Below, piece by piece: positions 54,856 through 64,000 of a stretch of 64,000 nt of DNA. The notes under the pieces were generated by a model. That model was not told where the DNA came from, did not search any database, and worked only from the letters and a program-made list of their open reading frames with translations. The stretch is from Macrocystis pyrifera (taxonomy: Eukaryota; Sar; Phaeophyceae; Laminariales; Laminariaceae). The position numbers and the translations under genes were made by a program. Within the stretch, counting starts at the first letter, position 1. The number at the start of each line of letters is the position of its first letter. Location: contig JASSKH010000010.1 of the NCBI GenBank assembly GCA_031763025.1, positions 5,637,901-5,701,900 of the forward strand, in the 5' to 3' direction.

Positions 54856-56470
54856 TGGAGTAAATGAGGAATTTATGTGCATTGCTCAAGTGCGATTTGG
54901 CTGAAAACGAGCACGGCTGATGATGGGACAGTCGAACATAATGTACTCTCCATCGTTACCATTTATGCTACGACGGCCACTGTCAGAACGAACTGAGACA
55001 GTTCAGCCGTCGCTACTATCGCGCGAAATACGATCTTGAAAAAAAAAGGTACTGCAGTCCGAATTGCACGCCGACTTGCGCAGTCACCATGCATGTCCTT
55101 GAGAGGATTGATTTGATGTTGTGGTCGACGAACTATGTTGCAGGAAGGACAGCAAGAGGCTACCCATAAGATGGGTTTATTGATGCCAACATTGCTTTAA
55201 GCAAATTGCAGAAGAGCAACGAACGAAAAATGCATGAGAACAAAAAAAAGCCATTTCGGGAGAGGACATCCTTCAGTTCTCCAATGGTCTTGGGACAATA
55301 CGGGCCAGTGGAGAAACGATTGTATATACACGTATTTGAATCGAGCGCCGACTTGTTCAGTTGCTTTACTTGCCCTTCAGTGGTGCTTCTGTTTTTGTTG
55401 TGGAGGTCGACGAAGTGGAGGTGATGTCTATATTTTGAAACATGTTTGCCATCCGATAATATACTACAGCACCCACCCCAGGTTTCTTTGAAATACATAT
55501 ATTTTCCTACGCTACAGCACTAGTACGTTTACGCCAAACTTTGTTTAGCAAACCGAATACATATAGGGGGGGGGGGGGGGGGGGTGGGGGTGGTATACTC
55601 AACAGGAGATGCACTCAATCTCACGCATGGCCTTAGTCGTATGACCATAGCCCCTCGCATCCCTACAATGCCGGGGCGGACCATGTCGGGTTTTCACCGA
55701 CCAGGCAGACATTGCTTGCATCAAGCGCGAAGCGGCTTGGGGTGTCCGGCGAGTCGCATGAAGGGTGAGCTGTATCCTACTAAGAACCGCTTGTGAGGCG
55801 GACTTGCACATGGATGACAGTACGTTGATTTAGGTTCTGGTGCAGCCACTTCCAGAGACAGCAATGGGAGTACCATGTAACTGCCTCTTGGGTGCCTTCT
55901 CACAAACAATACGTGATACTACCATTCTCCTTGTGCGGAGTAAAGGTTCTTCACCTCGCACATATGATCTAACTCGACCACCAGCTGTGACCGACCCCCA
56001 CAAAAAAAAAACGCTAACCTGGTTGTCCAGCTCAAGTAGTGAGCGGCATGATTTACAGTGTCGTTGCCAACCGACGCCAACCCAACCCATATATCATATA
56101 GGCGGCGGGGGGGGGTGATTTTGGGACTTTACGGTGTATTGGGGGGGGGGGGGGGGGGGACGATACCATACAGATCGCTAATAAACCAAGTCGGACCAGC
56201 TATAGACCACAGTACCAGTACTCAGAACCACAATTGAACATCGATCAGATAACGCCTAATTTGTAGAAAGCGGGTTGGGTCAATATCAAGCCCCTCACAA
56301 GGCCCTTTTCTCACAAGGCGTTTCTATCAGGCACCGTGCTCCCCACAGAAGCCTCCAAACGACACACTACGCGCAGAGGAGCTCAATGAGATCATGGTAC
56401 AGCCTGTTCGGTAGCTTGATGGCAATTGGTCTTACTGATGTTGGGTACGTTTGGTTCTCTGCACCTGGAA
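54856..56470. other. Unassigned stretch with long G runs
   Basis: Homopolymer G runs at about 55,566-55,584, 56,106-56,115 and 56,140-56,159 are the longest in the window. A 112-residue minus frame (55,160-55,498) has no recognised domain. TACTGCAGTCC near 55,050 is a weak match to the Tc1-like terminal repeat. Confidence 0.35.
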
Positions 56471-56607
56471 GCAGCTCGCAGCTTCGGGCGAGGCAACTAC
56501 GCCACCTGTTGAGCCAATCTTTATGGCCGAGGTCGTAGTGGAAAACGTGGACGAAATCGCCCAGGACTTTTTTGTGCTGGTGTACATAAGCAAGGACGGT
56601 ATTCCAG

Positions 56608-56730
56608 GGCGGGATACATCGGGATCGATGCGAAAGGCGCCGCAATCGGCCTTCGAAGTGTGCTTGAAAAATCAACGAAATCTGTACAAAAACCGAGTCA
56701 TTTATTTACTGCTGTTTGCGAGTGATCGCA
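56608..56730 (+). CDS. Tandem exon candidate A
   Basis: After an acceptor-like TTCCAG, the frame reads RAGYIGIDAKGAAIGLRSVL, then EKSTKSVQKPSHLFTAVCE before a stop. It is homologous to the segment at 56,932: RA..IGID and the R-S-(V/I)-L-(E/Q)-(K/E) helix are kept with conservative changes. No family is recognised. An alternative reading in another plus frame (56,451-56,777) is also open. Confidence 0.35.
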
Positions 56731-56931
56731 AGGTATCAAACTCGCTACTGTGGTTTCGAGAAAAAATATCGTTTTGAGCCATCAAAGATAACTCGTGTGC
56801 AGTATTACAACAAAAACCTGAAACCATATCTTCGAAATTCAGGGCCGACGTCGCGCCCCTAGAGAACAGGGATTTTGCTGCCGCTATGTCTGTCACGGTG
56901 TAGTGAGTGCACTAAACGATATTTGGCAGGG

Positions 56932-57052
56932 CGGAAGACATCGGGATTGACACTACAGATGGAGTTGTGACAAAAATACGAAGTATCCTCCAAGAAATAC
57001 TCAAAAGTAGAGGTGTTCCAGTTGTTCTGCTGATTGGACAATGGCCCTGATC
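56932..57052 (+). CDS. Tandem exon candidate B
   Basis: After TTGGCAG the frame reads RAEDIGIDTTDGVVTKIRSI, then LQEILKSRGVPVVLLIGQWP and a stop. It is the partner of candidate A, about 324 bp downstream. The match at codon level with conservative replacements favours coding on the plus strand. Confidence 0.35.
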
Positions 57053-57186
57053 ACATTTTTTAGTGGGCACTGTAACACAGGTGCCTCCGGTGGCATCACA
57101 CATGATATTAACTTCGTTGTGCTGAGAAAGGTGTGATGAACGTTGAAATTCACAAAATTGTATGTAAAATATAGATAGGTGCAGTA

Positions 57187-57436
57187 GCCACTAGCTGTGC
57201 ACGATGTTGGTGCCGAGTTCAAGGTTGGGAAGAATCCGAGGTTAGACAATGACAAGCAACACAGCCACTCAGGTTTGGCAGGCATAGCCGCGGTCGCGAC
57301 TTCGAGGTGTGTTTCCATCGTGGATGAACGAATTTTCCTCTCTCTGCACGGGGTGCCTATCAGGTACTCGACCATCAAATTATTAAGACAGCGACCGGGA
57401 ACGATAACCCTCCACAAGCACAAACAACAATACTAG
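57187..57436 (+). CDS. Exon candidate downstream of the tandem pair
   Basis: After the acceptor-like CCACTAG, the frame reads MHDVGAEFKVGKNPRLDNDK, then GLAGIAAVATSRCVSIVDER and IFLSLHGVPIR, followed by the donor-like CAG/GTACTC. It is soluble in character, with no recognised domain. A 140-residue frame on the opposite strand (57,001-57,423) competes with it. Confidence 0.25.
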
Positions 57437-58680
57437 GGCGACAATGAAAGAATCGGCCCGCAACCCACGGGTGAGCCGAACCAAGATACCTCCCTGCCGA
57501 AAACAAACACAAGACGGTTGCATCCGAGACCTACAACAAAATCGCACGCGCATTTCGTATATCGTTTCCCGCTTTTGACGACGAAAGTACTGAATTGCCG
57601 CCAGTAACAGCTAAGACAATGAAATAACTTTCACCCACCACCCAACTCCCCCCCTCTATAGATTTCCCCAGTGTCATCAACGACAAATTTGCTAAGGTCG
57701 GCACCTCCGAGTACCAGTCATTTCAATTTTCAATACTCTAGGGACTCGCGAGGACTCATTCATTTCAGCTTTCAGTATCCTGTGGACCAAGCGTTTTCAA
57801 CATTACTTGGGCTCGCGAGCGACGACTGAGTCCCGGTGACAATTAAACAGACAGGGTACTGGCACTCTGACGATATTTTGCATACAAGGTACCTGGTATG
57901 GTTTTGAAGCGCGATAACGAAGTACACAACACAAGAAACGAATCAGCGTTTGGTTTGGCCCGCCTGCTCGGCACTAGCGAGAACTCACTCATTTCAGCTT
58001 CTTCTGGTACCTTGGGGACGTGCAAGGGCTCAGCCTTTCCAGTTTCTCGTACGTTGGGGAGTCAGTACTTGAAAAAAACTCGGACTTGCCTGTGAATGAC
58101 CAAGTCTCGATGACTCGAACCCGGACTCTGGCTACCTTTCTCTGTAGTATTGCACAGCATGAGCAAGCATAGCATATAGACCACACCTACCATAGATGTC
58201 GTTTGATCTTACCGGTGCGGACAGAGCAGCAGCAGCAACAGCTGCGCCAAAGGCAGGTCGAATATTGGCCCACCGGTGGTGTGTCCGTGGGTTTCACATG
58301 GTGCGAGCAAAAGTTCGGTGGGGAAGATTCGCTGTCAGTGTAATGCCAAAAGGTGCGGTTGACATTAGTATTGGCGTATAAATGGAGGTGAAAAAACTAT
58401 TATAAACTATCTTTGGAATAATAAATTCCTTCGTATCGATACATGGAATCACGACCGCTCGTCCCCACCTTCTCTCGATAGCTTCGCAGACCGTACCGAC
58501 CACAGGCTGCCTTCCCCACAGAAGTACGATTCGAGTCTCCCGTCACCCGTCACGTATCATCGTCATATTTTCCCTCTCTAATATTACACAGGAACATCTC
58601 CGAGAATCGTTATATACTACCAGTACCAGGTAACTGACTATATACATACCTGTCCCTGCACCGCCGTAGCAACTCTTCAC
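57437..58680. other. Unassigned stretch
   Basis: TACTGGTACC/CTCGCGAG motifs recur around 57,750-58,030 (GGGCTCGCGAGCGACG; ACTAGCGAGAACTCACTCATT; GACTCGCGAGGACTCATTCATT), a weak local duplication. A small plus frame at 58,196-58,381 begins MSFDLTGADRAAAATAAPK. No function is assigned. Confidence 0.3.
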
Positions 58681-59631
58681 TTACTGCTGTAATGATTGCA
58701 AGCACGATGACTCGAAGAAAAACGGGGCCATCATATTCTTGAGATATGTCGGGCCCCTCCACAGCGATACGTTTACGTACCATGGCTCGCGTAGTTTATG
58801 ATAATTTTGCAGTCTCCTGCTGTTGTTTAGTGTTTCTTTTGTAGCGACACGGCAGGTACGCTCCTTCATCATCGATTCCCCTGTTGGGACACTGGTGACC
58901 AGGTGCAGTGCTTCAAATGTATTGAGTGGAGTGCTGTGCATCATCCGTGCATTCTTCAAGTAGTCGGCCGGGTGGGGTTGGCTTTCGAGTAGAGGAGTGT
59001 TTATAGATGCTTCTAGGAGTGCTGATGAGATGGGGGTCGGTGTGAGGGACATTCGGAGTACCGGCAACCCGTCCATTGCTGATTCGGGTGCGTGGCCTCA
59101 GCTTCGTTTACAGGAGTACTTCTTTGGTGAGCGATAAATGCGATGGGTGTGCGATACATGCCCTGCCGTGTACCATCACCCATGCATTCTTGAGGTACTC
59201 GGCCGGGTGGCGTTGGCGTCGTGTCCACTATGATCTGTTCGTTAGCTTGAGCATAGCAGGAGTATTTTGAGGTGCTTCAAAGAGATATAATGTGTAGGGC
59301 GTAAACTAGCCGTGTTTGGTTGTGCAACCTCTTCAACCGGGTTCGTAACTATTGTCTCAACAAAAAAATACTCCTTAAATTCTCCGTTGTGGGTTGGTGC
59401 GCTACTCTGCCGTACCGTCAAGATCATCTTGACACAAAACGCTCTTAAAACGCTTCCTGTGGGATAGTGTGTTTCGCGTCTCCACTGCTGTAAGGGGCAT
59501 GGATTCGCTTTCAAATTTTGATGATGCGGGTGGCAGCAGCCGCAGAACTTTGTGTTTATAATGAGGCGCGCAAGCCCTTCACAACAAAATGTAGGAGAGC
59601 TCGTGTGTGTCACTGCTGTGTGATTCAACAT
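58681..59631 (-). repeat. Diverged ~240 bp tandem duplication with open frames
   Basis: CATTCTTCAAGTAGTCGGCC (58,951) and CATTCTTGAGGTACTCGGCC (59,190) mark two copies. Minus frames through both are open: HPADYLKNARMMH in one and, in the corresponding phase of the other, HPAEYLKNAWVM; the annotated frames are 58,681-59,076 and 59,013-59,228. A further minus frame (59,242-59,631) reads VKMILTVRQSSAPTHNGEF. Possibly exons of an unrecognised gene. Confidence 0.3.
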
Positions 59632-60544
59632 TGTCTTTGGATTGTGTTATTTCTATTTGATTTACATTTATATATTTAGTGGGGTGTCGAATTGAAACGA
59701 ATTGGTTTACGTGCGCCCCCTTATAGACAACGCCGAAGTATTATTGTTATTATGCTTGCCATTCGACATGTGCATCACGAGCTTCAACGGTCATCGATCA
59801 AACATTCCTGAAAGAAGACAGCGACGGAAATAAAGGAAACCTTGTGCACAAGGTCTAACTACCTTCTGTGTCTACTTCCCGCTATGGTGAACCTTCAACA
59901 CTCCATTGATATCCTTGCTCTTCACATTCTATTCGCATGTCCTACGTGTAATCCGCCTCTATTCACGTGCTGTGTGAACACGGGCTTCGAACCAAACATC
60001 CGCCCGAGTTATTCTGAAGCCGATCTTTTCGCCCAACATCGGGTCCAGACTTAATTTTTCGGGGTTTTCCAAACGTTTGGGACTTTCCGTTTTAAGAATC
60101 GTGCTCATAGCAAGCTGTACCTGCAAAATGCTGACGGGCATCTTCGGAATTCACAGTTTTATGGGAACTTTGCGTTTCCATTGGCATAGGTCTGAGATCG
60201 AGGATTTTGTCGAAACTCATCTTTGAAAGCCGTGTGTGATAGTCTGATTGCTATGTACGTACTGTGTTGCTGTATCCCTTCTCTGGACGCACAGGCACGG
60301 GGGAGTACGGTATACAAAAAACAAGAGACAGGGTCAGGTACACTAAAACATAGCAAAGCACACTATTTATACGAAAAATATCACTCTTCGTATCGTGACC
60401 GAGAGCAGCATCATACCAGAATTTGTCCGAAAATCCACCCCCCACCCGCTCGTTTGTTTTTCACGATGAGTTTTTTTGGACCGAGTCTTGCGTCCCTGTG
60501 TTTTTTGTCTGTGAGTCCTACTCTGTATGTACCATGTAGTGGTG
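59632..60544. other. Unassigned stretch
   Basis: The motif CATAATAATAATA beside GAATGGCAAGC recurs here in reverse (about 59,740-59,772). No gene or element is recognised. Confidence 0.3.
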
Positions 60545-61215
60545 CTGTTTTTTTTTTTTTTTCGCTCTCTTCAAAGTGCCTGCCACATCTCCTGAGGGAG
60601 GCACGACATATTTTTCCTGTCTTTCCTTTTCCGTTTTCTCCTTTTTCTCTTTGATTTGTTTCCTTGGTTCATGCCTTCTTTCTTTTGTTTCCTCGTTATC
60701 TTCAAGTTATAGAATGTGTGTGTCGTGCCTGTCGTATCCAGTACGATGAACACGGCATTACATTGTGTACACTGTTACTTTATTTTTTTTTTTTCATCAT
60801 GACTTTTACTTTCCAGCCCACTCGTAGGAGGTTTTACCCTCGACGATCTTCTGGACAAGCCGTGGTCACAGGTGTCGTCCCTTCTCCCCGCCGGTACGTG
60901 CCTTTAGTTTTTATCGCGCATAGGGTTCAGCATTCCCACTGCTCGTCGACTTTCATCGAATGTACAGCTAACTCACGCTCTCGCGCTTTCCGCTAATCAA
61001 TTTTATGCAAGAAAAAGTCCCTACGAGCATGCACTCGGTGAGACTCGAACTCACGGAATTGATCTTGATAGGCTCGCGGACCACCTACCAAGCCACCGGG
61101 GACGCCTGCATAACAGCAGTGTAGGCTGTGGCGTAGGTTTGTGACCACACAACTAGTAACTCTCGAAAATTGAAGAATTGGCACGGACACTGGTTGTGTG
61201 TGCTGTGTTCTTCAC
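60545..61215 (-). repeat. Module copy D, split by SINE copy 3
   Basis: Left part 60,545-60,780 has the GAGGCACGAC and TGTGTGTCGTGCCTGTCG blocks (CRACRIQYDEHG on plus). The right part, 61,107-61,215, resumes with GTGGCGTAGGTTTGTGACCA and GCACGGACACTGGTTGTG. The SINE lies between them. Confidence 0.65.
60782..61106 (-). mobile_element. tRNA-derived SINE, copy 3
   Basis: Near-identical to copy 1 over its whole length. The T run on the plus strand at 60,782-60,794 is its A tail. On the minus strand the head reads GGCGTCCCCGGTGGCTTGG and the B box GAGTTCGAGTCTCACC. It interrupts module copy D, so it inserted later. Confidence 0.85.
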
Positions 61216-61650
61216 AATACACAGTTCTTCCTACCCGTCGACATCCAGCACAACCAGTGTCCGTGCCGATTCTTCAATCCTACTGTAGAAGAGATACAAG
61301 TTCTGCGGTCACAAAACTACGCCACAAGAATACTACATTGGTAAGCTAACAAGTGTGAACAACGCACAGGTTGTGCTGGATGTCGACGGGTGGAAAGAAC
61401 GGTTCATTCAATGGAAGAACACACACTCTCTTTGTTTCGTTTCGTTTCTCTAGGTCATGGAATGTGTATGTCGTGCCTGTCGTACGCAGTATGACGACAT
61501 GGCATTGCATTGCATACGTGGCAACATAGTATCTCTGTGGCGTAGCTTTGTGACCACATAACTTGCATCTCTCTAGGATTGAAGAATCGGCACGGACACT
61601 GATTGTGCTGGATGTCGACGGGTAGAAAGAACGGTTTAATGTGAAGAAAA
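61205..61650. repeat. Module copies E and F in a palindromic cluster
   Basis: 61,210-61,345 is a plus-oriented module (GTCGACATCCAGCACAACC) head to head with copy D at about 61,205. 61,350-61,425 and 61,430-61,650 are minus-oriented copies (GGTTGTGCTGGATGTCGACG twice; TATGTCGTGCCTGTCGTACG). The cluster could form long hairpins. Confidence 0.7.
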
Positions 61651-61741
61651 AAAACAACACACCCTTGGTTGTTAGTCTTCCTCTGTTTACATGCACAGCA
61701 GTAGTATTGATAGTGGTGCTGCGTGTTATATCCCTTTCAGA

Positions 61742-62176
61742 GCTGCAGCCCCGTTTTGAGGACAAAACAATTTCACACGAAACGCTGCTGGATGATTCGC
61801 GCCTCAGGCCTCACAACATCTCCACCGCGAGTTGCATAGGTCCTTCCGCCCTGGGGCGTACACGGTCATGGGTGCATGGTATCACACCATTCACCAGGTT
61901 TCATGTGTGCTTGTGCCTACTGTTTTCACCGCGCACAACACACTTAAGAGCTGGGTCAGCCAAGGTGCTGCGAAAGCGATAGATTGGCCACGCCCCGCTC
62001 AATACAACCTGGTACGTAATACTATTTGGATGCGGGTTTTAGACACGGTGTTGACAACGCACCAACATAAGGGACATCCCGCGCGCTCTGACCTAGAGGA
62101 AAACGTCGTTATCCATATGTTTGCTTCAGGTTTCAAACTGCGGGCCTTGTGGCGCTACTGGTATGACTTGACATGA
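61742..62176 (+). pseudogene. Tc1/mariner-like transposase remnant
   Basis: A terminal-repeat-like GCAGCCCCGTTTTGAGGAC (61,746) precedes a frame reading RPGAYTVMGAWYHTIHQVS, AHNTLKSWVSQGAAKAIDWP, RPAQYNLVRNTIWMRVL. The last blocks fit the Tc1 DDE region (vMvWG...; ...eWP..sPDLNPIENlW). In intact family members the enzyme cuts and pastes the element at TA. Catalytic residues cannot all be placed and the N-terminal DNA-binding part is missing. It is homologous to the left-edge remnant. Confidence 0.5.
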
Positions 62177-63800
62177 AAAGTGCCCGCCTGTCTGGTAGAC
62201 GTTGCTTGTTGGGACAAGAAAAGCAAGCCCATTTTATGTTTTTTGTTCGAGATACGTGACCGATACCAAGATCCAGAAGAATACGAAAGCGACCGTAACT
62301 TACCTACAAAACAAAAATGCTCGCTTTCCGTTTGTCTGCAGATGTCGTGCAAATACGAGGATAATTTCTCAGATAGAAATTTGCAAAATTGAGCCGGGCA
62401 TCACAGCAAAACCATTTTTTTTTGCATTCACTTGTTTTACGTGGAAAACGTGTTTTGGCAGTATATCTCTTAATGGGTGGCAATCTAGGCAATGAAACTA
62501 TTAATAATATCGGTCTTCTCGTTTTCGCGTTGGTTGAGATCGACTATTGCATTACGAATTTTGTGTTGAAAAATTGGTAATTTCGATTTTGACCGATCTC
62601 GTTGATGTCGAGTAGTAAACATGTCATATTTATGATATAGTTGTACTTTTTTGCGCATGCAGTGTTGTGTCAGGGTTAGTGCCTCCAAATTTCAAGTCCT
62701 AATTGGCAGTGGTTTACGAGATACGAACCTCGGATGTTTGATAATTGTTTTGGCTGTCCCAGCTCGTACAGATATTCAAGTTGATTGAGGTTGGGTGTAA
62801 ACAATCGAAAGGTGTTTTATAGATCGGTGTTTCAAGTCGTTTACGAGTATTAATAGCTCGTAACGAAGTATACCAATCGGAGCGCTGTTTCTTGTTCGTG
62901 CCTCACCTTGCTCGCCCCTCCCGTTTCTGCCAGGGATACGGATGTGCTCGCGGGGGGGCGGGCTGTTTCTGTATTTGTTCCAAAAAGGGTTGTTCCGATA
63001 TCAACTGTCTAACCGTTCTGTATAAATATCCGTAGATACACATCCGTCCAGGTGAAAATAAGTAAGATCCGGTAGATCAACACTTCCGTCTGTTAATGTT
63101 ATTTCCTGGTGTATGCTCCACAACAACCAAGCCGGAGGTTCAAATCCAACAGCTCTTGCTTGTGAGTTTTTTTTTTCGGGTACATTTTTTTAGCAGTAGT
63201 ACGAAGATCGTGAACTGCATAGAAGTAGTGCCCTACCCAACATCCAAATCCCTCTGTATCATCCCCAGGTTATATCTCTGCACGACGTTCACAGGGTCCA
63301 TAGTGGGTAAGACATCCCTAGGAGTAAAACACACGCTCGTACTGCTCCAGCTGCAGTGTTGTTTGGTACCGGTATGAAACGTCGGCTTTGCCGCTTTATA
63401 TGCGGCACTGGGTACTTTGTCACACATTTGTTATCATTATTTAATCTTCCATCTATCTGACAAAGTCAATCAGTCGAACTCGGGCTGCCCCGTCCTTGGG
63501 GTGGGCCGAAGAAGTCTGCCAGGACCTTCAACGGTCTAGCCACAGCAGTCACACGAATATCGAGCCTCGGGCTGGACAGAGGCGAACCTTGCGCGGTCTG
63601 GCTGGTGGCCCATCCACTCTAAGGACGGCGTAGGGTGGTGGTGATGTTTTTTCTTCTTAACCCGACGCCAAGAAGTTCATCCCTCAGGCGGGATGGGTAC
63701 ATCACCACAGCAGAGAGCGCTACGTGGGCAGCCGGGGAAGCGGAGAGACTGGCCACAGCGTGGGCATGCATGCACGGCAGGAAGGATGGGAGTGTCGGCG
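62177..63800. other. Unassigned stretch
   Basis: No gene or element is recognised. Frames near 62,190-62,580 and 63,096-63,427 are short and overlap on both strands. A G run lies at about 62,952. Confidence 0.3.
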
Positions 63801-64000
63801 TGGGCTGCGACGGCTGCACCCAGGCAACGGAAACCAAGGCGCGTACTGGGCTACAAGACGGAGAGCCACATTCGTCATAGAGAAGAACAATAAACAAAAA
63901 AAGCAAAAAAGGAGGAGGGGACGAGCCTCACGTCGGCTGGCAAAGAAAGCAGCACGTGAGGCTCGTAAGAGACAGAAGGAGGCACTTGTGGCGGTAAAGA
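63800..64000 (+). CDS. Lys/Arg-rich frame running off the right edge
   Basis: From about 63,800 one plus frame stays open to the window end: GAYWATRRRATFVIEKNNK, QKKQKRRRGRASRRLAKKAA, REARKRQKEALVAVK. It is strongly basic and coiled-coil-like. It could be the start of a LINE ORF1 or a host nucleic-acid-binding protein. Start and end are unknown. Confidence 0.3.

Noticed and set aside
1-64000. rRNA genes, organelle DNA or bacterial operons
   Set aside because: No rRNA-like conserved blocks, no compact operons, and abundant nuclear transposons.

Overview
This is eukaryotic nuclear DNA of a repeat-rich, intron-bearing genome. No intact host gene is certain. The lineage cannot be proved from the sequence. 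TTAGGG-type interstitial telomere repeats, AP-endonuclease LINEs, a chromodomain-type Gypsy, Copia elements, hAT and Tc1-like DNA transposons, and few clear genes suggest a stramenopile, with a brown alga as my best guess (inference).

Layout. 1-7.2 kb: a Tc1/mariner remnant; a minus-strand LINE (ORF broken by one stop codon); a second 5'-truncated LINE; several copies of a ~0.35-0.5 kb module that keeps appearing head to head; a small MITE; a tRNA-derived SINE. 7.2-11 kb: a foldback element, an OTU-protease-like reading frame, a compound CAG-rich array, and a cysteine-rich exon candidate. 11.2-11.9 kb: first copy of a ~0.65 kb dispersed repeat (second copy at 34.0 kb). 13.1-23.0 kb: a hAT-like non-autonomous element that carries a nested mini-MITE and an 8.5 kb Gypsy fossil; the Gypsy holds a CCATGG-rich and telomere-like island. 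23.2-25.3 kb: a hAT element with the C-terminal half of its transposase. 25.9-27.0 kb: about four tandem copies of a ~255 bp satellite. 27-34 kb: mostly unrecognised, with a Tc1/pogo-like TIR element and a decayed tRNA-like stretch.

35.4-42.1 kb: Copia fossil 1 (minus strand, target duplication CATTC). 42.1-43.8 kb: locally duplicated sequence. 44.0-49.3 kb: a GATC-rich minisatellite split by Copia fossil 2 (minus strand, target duplication ACACA), whose gag-like region carries a 72 bp in-frame repeat. 50.3 kb: SINE copy 2. 50.6-59.6 kb: the least repetitive part, with possible host exons: a minus-strand membrane protein, and a plus-strand gene with two tandem homologous exons. 60.5-62.2 kb: more module copies (one split by SINE copy 3) and a second Tc1-like remnant. 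The right edge opens into a Lys/Arg-rich frame that runs off the window.

Relative insertion order can be read from nesting and LTR divergence (my own counts by eye): Copia 1 is oldest (~7% LTR divergence), Gypsy intermediate (~5%), Copia 2 youngest (~2%). The Gypsy is younger than the hAT-like element it sits in. Copia 2 is younger than the GATC array it splits.
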